From positions 62,001 through 126,000 of the forward strand of contig JAFYPH010000061.1 of the NCBI GenBank assembly GCA_017547585.1: a stretch of DNA of 64,000 nt, written 5' to 3'. The translations under genes were made by a program, and so were the position numbers. Below, piece after piece: positions 1 through 8,284 of this stretch. Numbering within the stretch: position 1 is the first letter of the stretch; each line of letters begins with the position of its first letter. The notes beneath the pieces were generated by a model. It saw nothing but the letters and a program-made list of their open reading frames with translations, was not told the origin of the DNA and did not search any database. This stretch comes from Bacteroidaceae bacterium (GTDB lineage Bacteria > Bacteroidota > Bacteroidia > Bacteroidales > Bacteroidaceae).

Positions 1-1096
1 CGCGGGGGCTGCATCAATGTGGCGCAATCCCAGCGAAGTGCTGTTCTCGGACGACGCCTGTGCAACGAGGAACACGCTGATTCCCGCCGCTGCAAGCGCG
101 CGGAAGATGCGGTGGTTAACGCCTACAACGCCCACCATTCCCAGGCCTTGAACGGTGAGAAGGTCGGTGTCGTTGATACTTGAGATTCCCTTAATCAGTC
201 GGCCGCCGCAGCTGCTCTCGTTGTTGATGATAGTGCCCTCGGCTGCGGGATTAAAGGTGTTTTTTATGCGTATGGGAATATTGGCCTTGCACACGGGGTA
301 GATGGTGGGAGGATAGACAACCTTTGCACCGAAGTTGCAAAGCTCGGTAGCCTCGAGGTAGCTGAGGTGCTGGATGGTGTAGGCCTTGCCAATAACATTG
401 GGGTCGGCGGTCATAAAGCCATCGACGTCGGTCCAGATTTCGAGTACTTCGGCATTCAGCGAAGCTGCGATGAGCGACGCAGTGTAGTCCGAGCCGCCAC
501 GGCCGAGGTTGGTAATCTCGCCTGTCTCTTTGTCGGTTGAAATGAAGCCCGGAACAACGGCCACCTTCATCTGCTCCCCTGCAAATTTCTCTTTGATGAG
601 GGTGTCGGTGAGGTCGTTGTCGAGAATATATTTTCCACGCTTGGTCTCGGTCTTTATGAAAGAGCGAGAGTCGTAGTGCTTGGCATCTTTTATGAGCACG
701 GCAACTATGAGGCTCGAAATGCGCTCGCCGTAGCTGACAATCATCGCTTCGGACTTGGGCGAGAGGTCGTTTATGAGAAATATTCCCTGATAGATGTTTC
801 CGAGGTCGTGCAACAGTGCGTCGACCTTGACCAGAAGCTCTCTCTTGGCCTTATCCTCGGGAATAACCGCGCTTATAAGTTCATAGTGACGTGTAACTAT
901 TTCCTGAAACTCATTCACATATTCGGCATCACCGGCCGCAGCCATCTGCGAGGTCTTTATGAGTTTGTCGGTAATACCACCCAATGCAGAGACAACAACA
1001 ACCACCGGCTGCTGCTCGGCCTCTACAATATTCTTCAAATTTAAGATACTTGTTGCGGAGCCAACTGATGTTCCGCCGAATTTCATTACTTTCATC
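1..1096 (-). CDS. thrA: Bifunctional aspartokinase/homoserine dehydrogenase, N-terminal part (cut by window edge)
   Basis: This is the N-terminal 365 codons of an aspartokinase that phosphorylates aspartate, the first step to Thr, Met, Ile and Lys. It starts with the kinase signature MKVMKFGGTSVGSA and carries the catalytic-core segment NLGRGGSDYTA. It runs into an ACT regulatory domain containing the string LLTVQGLGMVGVVG and, near the edge, QASSENSTSLGLR. That ACT sequence is typical of the fused ThrA type, so a homoserine dehydrogenase domain is expected beyond the window; this is inference. An ATG at 1096 is chosen because it gives the complete kinase signature; a second ATG lies four codons inside. 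A good Bacteroidota promoter lies about 110 bases upstream. No frameshift is seen. Confidence 0.93.
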
Positions 1097-1204
1097 CCTG
1101 AATCTCTTCTTTTTTTCCTGCAAAAACAGCGCGGACACGAGTAACGCGAGCTACACTCGCAGGCTACAGACGGACGCCGCCCATTTTCGAAAACTTTTAT
1201 GTTG

Positions 1205-1236
1205 CAAAAATATAAAGTTTGCCGAATATAGGCAAA
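1205..1236 (-). promoter_or_regulatory. Bacteroidota-type promoter for the aspartokinase gene
   Basis: On the minus strand the -33 element TTTG (1233-1236) is followed after 20 bases by the -7 element TATTTTTG (1205-1212), which fits the Bacteroidota TTTG-N19/20-TAnnTTTG rule. The predicted transcript start is near 1198. This leaves a leader of about 100 bases before the ATG at 1096. The leader holds a short hairpin but no Thr- or Ile-rich leader peptide. Confidence 0.6.
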
Positions 1237-1280
1237 TATTGCAGCCTGTGTTTGCTATTTTAAAGGCTATTTATATGCTG

Positions 1281-1811
1281 TCAGCATGAAAAATGTGGCA
1301 GATTCACGCGCGAAGCGTCCAAAAGCACATAGTGCTCGCGCCCGCGATTGCACACAGGAACAAAAAGCCGGGCAGCCTCGGGCGACATTTTTTTGAGGAA
1401 CGCCGCACGTATAATCGACAGATTTTTATGCAGCATATTGCCCGCGGGGTTGGTAATTTCGTCGAGCAGACGATGGATGACCGTGGGGTTTCTGCGACGC
1501 GACACGCTGCGATAGATGCACTCGAGCTCGGCGCGATAGTCTGAGATTTTTTTAAGAACAATCCCCTCGGGGTGACGAAGAAAAAGCAGATAGAGAGCCT
1601 TGGGCAACGGCTCCATTTCTATAATCATATTCCCGTGCACAGGCAGGGTGATTTTGAAATTTTCATCCACCCGCAAATGGCAGGCTGCGGGAATTTCACC
1701 ATAGAGAGCCGCTGTTTCGTACAACGACACAGTGCCGGCATCCGCACCCGAACAACAAGAACCACTATAATGGAAGGGGCTATTGCAGCCATCAACAAAG
1801 ACAACGCACAT
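1281..1811 (-). CDS. Conserved Bacteroidales hypothetical protein
   Basis: A 176-residue protein with no signal peptide and no membrane segment. The central segment PLPKALYLLFLRHPEGI, followed by an alpha-helical DYRAELECIYRSVS region, matches from memory a widespread Bacteroidales family of unknown function. Its members end in a stretch resembling VLLDASRVNLPHF. The first 40 residues are Cys-rich and look unlike the rest. An in-frame stop lies just upstream of the ATG at 1811, so that is the furthest possible start; the conserved part could also begin later. It stands alone, separated by a terminator from the upstream minus-strand sugar-isomerase-like gene. Function unknown. Confidence 0.7.
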   Translation of the reverse strand: MCVVFVDGCNSPFHYSGSCCSGADAGTVSLYETAALYGEIPAACHLRVDENFKITLPVHGNMIIEMEPLPKALYLLFLRHPEGIVLKKISDYRAELECIYRSVSRRRNPTVIHRLLDEITNPAGNMLHKNLSIIRAAFLKKMSPEAARLFVPVCNRGREHYVLLDASRVNLPHFSC

Positions 1812-1886
1812 ACTTTTCTTTTATTTAGTAGTCCCCAAAATGGAGCCTATTCTTACGTCGTTTCCCCAAAAAGTGCAGAAAGAAGC

Positions 1887-1916
1887 AAAAAGGGCCGACT
1901 CGAAAGCCGGCCCTTA
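1887..1916 (-). terminator. Rho-independent terminator after the sugar-isomerase-like gene
   Basis: Read on the minus strand, AAGGGCCG (1908-1915) pairs with CGGCCCTT (1890-1897) around a ten-base loop and is followed by a short T run ending near 1887. It lies about 40 bases past the stop codon at 1955. Confidence 0.75.
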
Positions 1917-1954
1917 TGGAAAAGCATAATGCTATCTGTTTTTATAGCAAGCTA

Positions 1955-2956
1955 TTAGTGCTTGTGGTCGCAGCCCTCGTGTTTGTGGTCGTGACCCTCA
2001 CCGCAAGGCTTGTTCTCTCTTACCTTCTTGATGTACTCCATGCTCATTGCGATGCACTCCATGGGAGTCTTGCCCATGCTGGGCTGATCCTGCTCAACGA
2101 TGAGCCATTTGCTACCTGCAGCCTTAGCAGCTACCATGATAGAGGGAATATTCTGAACACCGCAGCCCAAAGGACGGAACTCGAAAGCAGAGTTTGACTT
2201 TTTCTCATCCTCGTTGAGACCGATGAGCGCATAGGGATCGCCCACCTGCTCGCCCTCTACAAAGTAGTCCTTCAAGTGAACGACGGGAGAGCGGCCTGTG
2301 TATTTCTGAAGATAAGCAACGGGGTCCTGACCAGCATATTTCACCCAGCACTGGTCGAGCTCTGTCTGCAAGAGGTCGGCGGGAATTGCGCTATAGAGGT
2401 AGTCGAGACCAAACTCACCGCTCTCGAGTTTCTTGAACTCAAAGTCGTGGTTGTGGTAGAGAAGCACAAGACCTGCATCTTTAGCCTTCTGACCGATTGA
2501 ACGAATCTCCTCGACCATCTGCATGAAAAGTTCGCCACCGGGACGACGCTCCTCGGTAACATAAGGAACTACAATGTATTTGCAACCGATAGCCTTGTAG
2601 TCGGCGATAACCTTGTCTACGTCAGCAAGCATGTCAGCCAAAGGAACGTGAGCAGAAATGGGGTTAAGACCAATCTCGGCACACATAGCCTTCACCTGCT
2701 CGGGAGTATTGCCGAAGAGTCCTGCAAACTCAACGCCATCGTAGCCCATAGCCTTAACCTTCTGGAGAGTACCCTTGAAGTCCGCAGCCATGTCATCGCG
2801 TACGCTGTAGAGCTGTACACCCACGGGGAGGCAGCACTCCTTAGCCTCACACTCTTTCTCACACTGTGCTTCAGCACTCTTTGTTGCACCGCCGCCACAC
2901 GAAACGAATGCCATCATCGCAGCGCCGAGCACCATAAATTTTGAAAATTTTCTCAT
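1955..2956 (-). CDS. Secreted xylose-isomerase-like TIM-barrel lipoprotein with His-rich tail
   Basis: A 333-residue sugar phosphate isomerase/epimerase-family protein (AP endonuclease 2-like TIM barrel). Residues 1-19 form a lipoprotein signal peptide with lipobox FVSC and the lipid Cys at position 20. A short Cys-rich linker CEKECEAKECC follows, then the barrel beginning PVGVQLYSVRDDM. It contains typical metal-site strands such as LLYHNHDFEF and TELDQCWVKYAG. This family usually acts on keto-sugars or inositol-type substrates; the exact substrate cannot be read here. The last 16 residues, GEGHDHKHEGCDHKH, are an unusual metal-binding-like tail. A terminator and a candidate promoter bracket it, so it is probably monocistronic. 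Confidence 0.88.
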   Translation of the reverse strand: MRKFSKFMVLGAAMMAFVSCGGGATKSAEAQCEKECEAKECCLPVGVQLYSVRDDMAADFKGTLQKVKAMGYDGVEFAGLFGNTPEQVKAMCAEIGLNPISAHVPLADMLADVDKVIADYKAIGCKYIVVPYVTEERRPGGELFMQMVEEIRSIGQKAKDAGLVLLYHNHDFEFKKLESGEFGLDYLYSAIPADLLQTELDQCWVKYAGQDPVAYLQKYTGRSPVVHLKDYFVEGEQVGDPYALIGLNEDEKKSNSAFEFRPLGCGVQNIPSIMVAAKAAGSKWLIVEQDQPSMGKTPMECIAMSMEYIKKVRENKPCGEGHDHKHEGCDHKH

Positions 2957-3004
2957 AGAAACGAAATTTTATAAAAATATTGATAATTAATCAAAAGTCT
3001 TGTG

Positions 3005-3036
3005 CAAAAGTATCAATATTATTGTAAAATCGCAAC
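3005..3036 (-). promoter_or_regulatory. Candidate promoter for the sugar-isomerase-like lipoprotein
   Basis: On the minus strand the -7 box TACTTTTG (3005-3012) is preceded after 20 bases by GTTG (3033-3036), one mismatch from the TTTG -33 consensus. The spacing and the distance of about 50 bases to the ATG at 2956 are right. Confidence 0.45.
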
Positions 3037-3072
3037 GTTTGCCACGAGAATCTGCAACAAAGGGGCGCAGAA

Positions 3073-4125
3073 TCATTTGCTCGAAGTTCCGCTCTCGAGA
3101 ATGCTGACGATGGAAAAGAGCGTGAAGCATATTGCGCCCAGCCCGGCAAGCACACGCGCAGGAATAAAATAGGCAGTGTGAGTGCTTGCCATTTCGAAGA
3201 GGAAGGCCGAGAGAAACAGACAGATGAAGGCCGTAAAAATGGGAATCAGCGGGATTCTGTTGGCGAGGGCAAAGGTGCGTCGCCACACAGCCGACAGCAG
3301 TATCACTTTGCTCGAAATACTGTAACAGACAAGGCCGAGGCCTATCATTATATAGCCAGTAACGGAGAGCGAGGTTACCCTGCCCGAGAGCACTACGATG
3401 CCCCACAGAATAGCCAGTGTGCCCATCGCAATTACAAGGAAGGGGTAGCGTCGGCCGTCGCTCCGAGTGAAGCGGTTGCAAATTTGCCGCAGGATGACAG
3501 CAACCAGCGCCACAAGAGAGGTGCAGATGCAGGCAAGCCCCGCCATCACATGGCCCGCCACGTAAAAAGCATCGCTGTCGGACGCATGAAAAAGCAGATA
3601 GCCGGCCCACAGCCATGCAGCAACGGCCATCGCCACCACAATAAAAATAAAGAGACGCACCTGCGCGACGCTGAAAGCCGTCGCGGGGAAAATATCATCG
3701 TCGCTCGAAGCATTTTCGGGGATGAGCATGAAACGGGTAGAGACAGCGGCGGTGGTAGAGACGCAGGCAACGATAAAGGAGACACCGCAGATGACGTGCC
3801 CCGCAACGAAGTGGGCCAGCGTGTCGCCCGCGTGCATATAGTGCCACCCGCATAGGAAAGTCACCACCGCAGCAGTGTAGCCCAACAACGGCAGGGCATA
3901 TTTTGCCACAGGATTATAGGTGTTTATAATTTGACGAATGATGGTTGCAGCCGTCGCAAAGAGCGCAACGCATATCATTCCCAGAGCCATGAGCACAGGG
4001 CCGGCCACAAGCCTGCCGGGGAAGAGGCTCTCTTCGTAAACAAAAACTCCGAACGAAAAGCAGAATATCGCCATAAACACAGGAATGGCGCGAAAAAGAA
4101 CGCTGATGCCGTAATTCATAATCAA
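3073..4125 (-). CDS. yhiM: YhiM-family inner-membrane protein (DUF2776)
   Basis: A 350-residue polytopic membrane protein with about ten hydrophobic segments. It matches, from memory, E. coli YhiM (DUF2776), which is also 350 residues. Shared features are the repeated FVAGHV motifs, a conserved FMLIPENA loop, the segment YSISSKVILLSAVWRRT followed by LANRIPLIPIFT, and the closing FTLFSIVSILESGTSSK. The repeated AGHV blocks suggest an internal repeat architecture. In E. coli, YhiM has been linked to acid survival; whether that role holds here is unknown. It sits between the lipoprotein gene and a divergent GH127 gene and has no obvious operon partner. The start could also be the third codon, a second ATG at 4119. 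Confidence 0.88.
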   Translation of the reverse strand: MIMNYGISVLFRAIPVFMAIFCFSFGVFVYEESLFPGRLVAGPVLMALGMICVALFATAATIIRQIINTYNPVAKYALPLLGYTAAVVTFLCGWHYMHAGDTLAHFVAGHVICGVSFIVACVSTTAAVSTRFMLIPENASSDDDIFPATAFSVAQVRLFIFIVVAMAVAAWLWAGYLLFHASDSDAFYVAGHVMAGLACICTSLVALVAVILRQICNRFTRSDGRRYPFLVIAMGTLAILWGIVVLSGRVTSLSVTGYIMIGLGLVCYSISSKVILLSAVWRRTFALANRIPLIPIFTAFICLFLSAFLFEMASTHTAYFIPARVLAGLGAICFTLFSIVSILESGTSSK

Positions 4126-4193
4126 AAATTGTTTCTATACATTATCTATGAAACATCGCACACATTTTTTAGTTCACTTTTACAAAAAAAAGA

Positions 4194-4201
4194 TAACTTT
4201 G
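4194..4201 (+). promoter_or_regulatory. Candidate -7 element for the GH127 gene
   Basis: TAACTTTG fits the Bacteroidota TAnnTTTG -7 consensus and lies 32 bases before the ATG at 4234. No clean TTTG is present at the expected -33 distance, so this is a moderate call. Confidence 0.4.
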
Positions 4202-4233
4202 CAGATATTATAATCCCCTAAAGAACAGACACC

Positions 4234-6741
4234 ATGAAAATAGGCAAATTACTGACCGCATCATTCATAGCCACTGCGTTTGCAGCATGCAGCGGCAACG
4301 TCGCAAAAGTGGACGAAGCACTCAACCCCGTATCGTTCGAAAAGGTAACATTGAACGACAATTTCTGGCTGCCGCGTCTGCAGATACAGAAAAAGACGCT
4401 CGTGCCCTTTGCCATGCAAAAGACCGAGAGTGCCGTGGAAAACCTGCGCCGCACAGCCGCATACAGAAAAGGAGAAAAAGAGGAGAAGCTCATTCCCCTC
4501 GCCCTCTACGTATCGTCCGACCTTTTTAAGGTGATGGAGGGAGCAGCCTATCTGCTGAAAATCGAAAAGGACGAGAATCTCGAAAGACGCATGGACGAGA
4601 TTATCGACATTATTGCCGACGCACAGGCCGACGACGGCTATCTGTACGAGTATCATCAGGTAGCCGAGTGGATGCGCAACCCCGCCAACAAATGGGGCAC
4701 AGGCCACAGGCCCTACTCCAACGTACTCTTCGGCCACGAGCTTTACAATATGGGCCACATGTACGAGGGCGCAATAGCCTATTATCAGGCGACAGGCAAG
4801 CGCAAATGGCTGGACGTTGCCGAGAAGAGCGCCCGCCACATTAACAAAGTATTCTTCGAGGGCGACCCCGCCTACAACGACGGAAAGCCCGTGAACCAAG
4901 CACCGGGACACGAAGAGATTGAGCTTGCACTTATAAAAATGTACCGCGTGACAGGCGACACCCTCTACCTGAACATGGCGAAACGCTTCATCGACATTCG
5001 CGGAGTGACCTACCAGCCTAATGGCAAAAGCACAGCAGCCCCGGACTACGCCCAGCAGCATATGCCCGTACGCGAACAGAGAACAGCCGTGGGACACGCA
5101 GTGCGCGCCACCTACCTTTACTCGGGAATGGCCGACGTTGCAGCCATTGCCGGCGACACCACACTGATTCCCGCCCTCGAAGCAATATGGCACGACATTG
5201 TGGACAAAAAGATGCACATCACCGGAGGATTGGGCGCAGTGCGCAACATCGAGGGATTCGGCCCCGACTATGTGCTCCCCAACAGAGACACCTACAACGA
5301 GACCTGCTCGGCCGTGGGTAACGTGCTTTTCAACTACCGTATGTTCCTGATGTCGGGCGACGCAAAATATGTGGACGTAGCCGAAGTTTCACTCTACAAC
5401 AATGTGCTTGCAGGCGTAAACCTTGAGGGTAACCTCTTCTTCTATGTGAACCCCCTGGAGTCGGACGGCCACAAACACTTCAACGTAGCCTACGGAGGAC
5501 GCAAGCAGTGGTTCGGCACAGCCTGCTGTCCCTCGAACCTCGCACGCCTCATTCCCCAAATTTCGGGAATGATATATTCTCACACTGACGACGATATTTT
5601 CTGCGCACTCTACGCAGGCAGCGACGTAGAGATTCCCCTGAAGGGCGGCAATGTGCGACTGAAGCAGAGAACCGACTACCCGTTCGACGGAAAAATAGCG
5701 ATTAATGTTACCCCCGCCAACGAAAATGAGGAGTTTACATTGTGGCTGCGCATTCCCACATGGTGCGGCGACAGCAGTTTCGTAGCCGGCGAGCTTTATA
5801 GTTACGCAGACAAGGCCGAGGGCAAGGCTACCGCAACAATCAACGGGAAAACAGTGAAAGAGAGCGCCATCGACGGATTCCTGCCCATCAGCCGCAAATG
5901 GAAGAGCGGCGACAAAGTGGAACTGAGCCTGCCGATGTCTATGCGTCTGTCGGTTGCCGACGAGCGCGTGAAGGCCGACAGCAACCGCGTCTGCATCACC
6001 CGCGGCCCGCTTGTATTCTGCGCCGAGGAGGCCGACAACAGCTTCCCCGTATCGCAATACTTCATTACCGACACAGAGAAGCGAGAGACAATGGGCGCGT
6101 TCACCGAGGGAGTGATGAAAAACATCCCCACGATAGAGATTGAGGCCGACGCAGCCACCGCCGACGCCGAGCACAGCGCGAAGCTGAAACTTATCCCCTA
6201 CTACGCGTGGAACAACCGCGGCGACTATAAAAAGATGAACGTGTGGTTCGCTCGCGACGCAGCCACCGTGCGCAACAGCACCGCCATCCTCGCCGACCCT
6301 ATTGCCGACGTAAGAGCATCGTTCACGTACACAAACGATGACGAGACAGCCATTGCCGATGGCAAGCTGCCCACAAACTCATTCGACACAACCATTCCCC
6401 GCTGGACAAGCTGGCCGCGATTGGGCGCCGAGCAGCAGATAGATATTACCCTAAAGAAAAGAATGTCTATAAAATCAATCGCCATCTATTGGTACGACGA
6501 TGACAAAGGGGTGAAACTGCCCGTAAAATGGCGCGTCGAGGAGGAGCAGGGCGACAACAAATACTATGAAATTGTAGTAAATGAGTATGGCACAAAGGCC
6601 GATTGCTTCAACAAGGCCTGCACCGAGACACTTACCGAAACTGACAAACTGCGCATCTATGTAACCCCGCAGAAGGATGCAGCAGTGGGAATCCTGGAAA
6701 TCCTCATCGAAGAAGAGGAAGAAGGGAAATATGCAGAATAG
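4234..6741 (+). CDS. GH127/GH146-type beta-L-arabinofuranosidase lipoprotein (DUF1680)
   Basis: An 835-residue glycoside hydrolase of the DUF1680 fold, which releases beta-L-arabinofuranose from plant or glycoprotein arabinans. It has a lipoprotein signal with lipobox FAAC (Cys 19). The (alpha/alpha)6 domain holds every residue known from the Bifidobacterium enzyme HypBA1. E340 is the counterpart of its acid/base glutamate, E356 and C358 (in TYNETCSAVG) match the zinc ligands, and C431-C432 (in GTACCPSN) include the cysteine nucleophile. The 16-residue gap between E340 and E356 equals the HypBA1 spacing. About 200 extra C-terminal residues form beta-rich modules. GH146 or another DUF1680 family remains possible. 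An acidic, Glu-rich C-terminus ends the protein. Confidence 0.9.
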   Translation: MKIGKLLTASFIATAFAACSGNVAKVDEALNPVSFEKVTLNDNFWLPRLQIQKKTLVPFAMQKTESAVENLRRTAAYRKGEKEEKLIPLALYVSSDLFKVMEGAAYLLKIEKDENLERRMDEIIDIIADAQADDGYLYEYHQVAEWMRNPANKWGTGHRPYSNVLFGHELYNMGHMYEGAIAYYQATGKRKWLDVAEKSARHINKVFFEGDPAYNDGKPVNQAPGHEEIELALIKMYRVTGDTLYLNMAKRFIDIRGVTYQPNGKSTAAPDYAQQHMPVREQRTAVGHAVRATYLYSGMADVAAIAGDTTLIPALEAIWHDIVDKKMHITGGLGAVRNIEGFGPDYVLPNRDTYNETCSAVGNVLFNYRMFLMSGDAKYVDVAEVSLYNNVLAGVNLEGNLFFYVNPLESDGHKHFNVAYGGRKQWFGTACCPSNLARLIPQISGMIYSHTDDDIFCALYAGSDVEIPLKGGNVRLKQRTDYPFDGKIAINVTPANENEEFTLWLRIPTWCGDSSFVAGELYSYADKAEGKATATINGKTVKESAIDGFLPISRKWKSGDKVELSLPMSMRLSVADERVKADSNRVCITRGPLVFCAEEADNSFPVSQYFITDTEKRETMGAFTEGVMKNIPTIEIEADAATADAEHSAKLKLIPYYAWNNRGDYKKMNVWFARDAATVRNSTAILADPIADVRASFTYTNDDETAIADGKLPTNSFDTTIPRWTSWPRLGAEQQIDITLKKRMSIKSIAIYWYDDDKGVKLPVKWRVEEEQGDNKYYEIVVNEYGTKADCFNKACTETLTETDKLRIYVTPQKDAAVGILEILIEEEEEGKYAE

Positions 6742-6776
6742 GGAAAATCCCCCGTCAATTAGGAAAAATCCCCTTT

Positions 6777-6804
6777 TTTGCACACAGCATAGTGACTATC
6801 TTTG
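6777..6804 (+). promoter_or_regulatory. Candidate promoter upstream of the His/Tyr-rich secreted protein
   Basis: A TTTG (6777-6780) and a TATCTTTG -7 box (6797-6804) lie 48 bases before the ATG at 6852. The spacing is 16 bases, shorter than the usual 19-21, so the -33 assignment is uncertain while the -7 box is good. Confidence 0.45.
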
Positions 6805-6851
6805 TAACGTGAATATTGCATATAGTCATTAACAAATAAATACAAGGATAT

Positions 6852-8204
6852 ATGAAACAGGTAATTTTTATATTGATGATGGCCCTTCTTCCGTTGGGAG
6901 CAATGGCGCAGGTCGATGACTTGTATTTTGTACCCAAAAAGAAACAGGCAAAGAAAGAGGTAAAGGCAACGACAAGCAGCAATGCCGTAAAGGTTGCCCC
7001 CGCAACAGTCTCTACCCCGCAGAATGGTACAAATGTCGTGAGAATAGGCCAAAAGAGCAATATTGTCAATGGCATCGACGAGGATGAGTACAACCGTCGC
7101 TCGACACCCACCTACTCTACCGAGCAGGAGTACACAGAAGAAGAATCGTATGAATACAGCGATGAGCAGACATACGACGAGACTGCCATCGACGGCGACT
7201 ACACATATTCGAGCCGCATCGTACGTTTCCACAGCCCCCGCCGAGCGGTACTGCTCAGCAGCCCCCTCTATTGGGACGTAGTCTACAGCAGCGGCCTCGA
7301 CAACTGGACAATCTACGACGACGGAATATATTGGGACGTCTACCCCGACTACAGCTACACAACATTCTATTCGTCACCCTGGTACTACCCCTCGTGGCGA
7401 TGGAGCTACGGATGCGGATGGGGATTGTCACTCGGCTGGTACTCTCCGTGGCATTGGGGCTACCACCACCATCACCATTGGCACTACCCCCACTACTATT
7501 ACGGAGGCCACCACTATGGTCACCACATTGCCACAGGCGGCTGGCATCGTCCATTCAACGGAGGTTACCGCAACGCAATATACTCTGACCGCAACGGCCG
7601 AGGCGGCAGCGGCAACTACGTTCCCCGTGCATCGGGCCCGTCGAGAGCCGACGCAGGCGTACGTGCCGGATCGGTTGCACGCAACAACAAAAATGCAGCG
7701 GCGCAGAGCGGACGCACCGTACGCAAGGCCGACAGCAACGTGCAGCGAGTATACAACCGCCCCAGCAGCACACGCAACAATGCTACACGCAACGGCGTCA
7801 CAAACGAGCGCACAAACAGCACTCGCAACAACAATGCCACACGCGTAGAAAATGGCAACCGCACAAATGGCAACCGCGTAAACAACGCCACACGTACAAA
7901 TAACACAGTGCGCGAGAATAGCGGAACAAAGGTGCAACGTCCCACACGCAACGCCACTCAAAAGAAAGAGAGTGTAAAAAGCAACAGCCAGAATAACAAC
8001 CGTTCATCGGTGAGCAACCGCACATCATCGGAGAACCGTTCATCGGTGACACGCAGCAACAACAGCAGCAGAAGCAGCAATTCGCGCTCGTCGATAGGTA
8101 GCCAGTCGCGTGGCTCGGGCTTCTCGGGCGGAGGTTCACGAGGCGGCAGTGGCGGCGGCTCACGAGGAGGAGGCTCACGCGGAGGCGGTGGCGGACGCAG
8201 ATAA
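6852..8204 (+). CDS. Secreted low-complexity His/Tyr/Trp-rich protein with Gly/Arg-rich tail
   Basis: A 450-residue protein with a clear cleavable signal peptide ending LPLGAMAQ. After it come a Lys-rich segment, an acidic Glu/Tyr stretch (around residues 90-115), and a core with SSPLYWDVVYSS and YDDGIYWDVYPDY motifs. A very aromatic and histidine-dense region follows near residues 175-235, containing a HHHHHWHYPHYYY string. Next is a long Asn/Arg/Thr-rich disordered region, and the protein ends in Gly-Gly-Ser/Arg repeats. Such proteins recur in Bacteroidales beside FadL-like porins, as here (next gene 80 bases on), but no function is established. Metal or polyanion binding is only a guess from composition. 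Confidence 0.8.
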   Translation: MKQVIFILMMALLPLGAMAQVDDLYFVPKKKQAKKEVKATTSSNAVKVAPATVSTPQNGTNVVRIGQKSNIVNGIDEDEYNRRSTPTYSTEQEYTEEESYEYSDEQTYDETAIDGDYTYSSRIVRFHSPRRAVLLSSPLYWDVVYSSGLDNWTIYDDGIYWDVYPDYSYTTFYSSPWYYPSWRWSYGCGWGLSLGWYSPWHWGYHHHHHWHYPHYYYGGHHYGHHIATGGWHRPFNGGYRNAIYSDRNGRGGSGNYVPRASGPSRADAGVRAGSVARNNKNAAAQSGRTVRKADSNVQRVYNRPSSTRNNATRNGVTNERTNSTRNNNATRVENGNRTNGNRVNNATRTNNTVRENSGTKVQRPTRNATQKKESVKSNSQNNNRSSVSNRTSSENRSSVTRSNNSSRSSNSRSSIGSQSRGSGFSGGGSRGGSGGGSRGGGSRGGGGGRR

Positions 8205-8284
8205 TATCGCCGAAGCAGAGAAGAGACAGAGAAAAACAACAGGCAGCAAAAGCTGCAGCGTGCCGAACATAAAATATTAAGAAT

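Noticed and set aside
1097..1197. A threonine/isoleucine attenuator leader peptide before the aspartokinase gene
   Set aside because: A tiny ATG frame (six codons) exists but has no Thr or Ile codons, and no terminator/antiterminator pair is visible.
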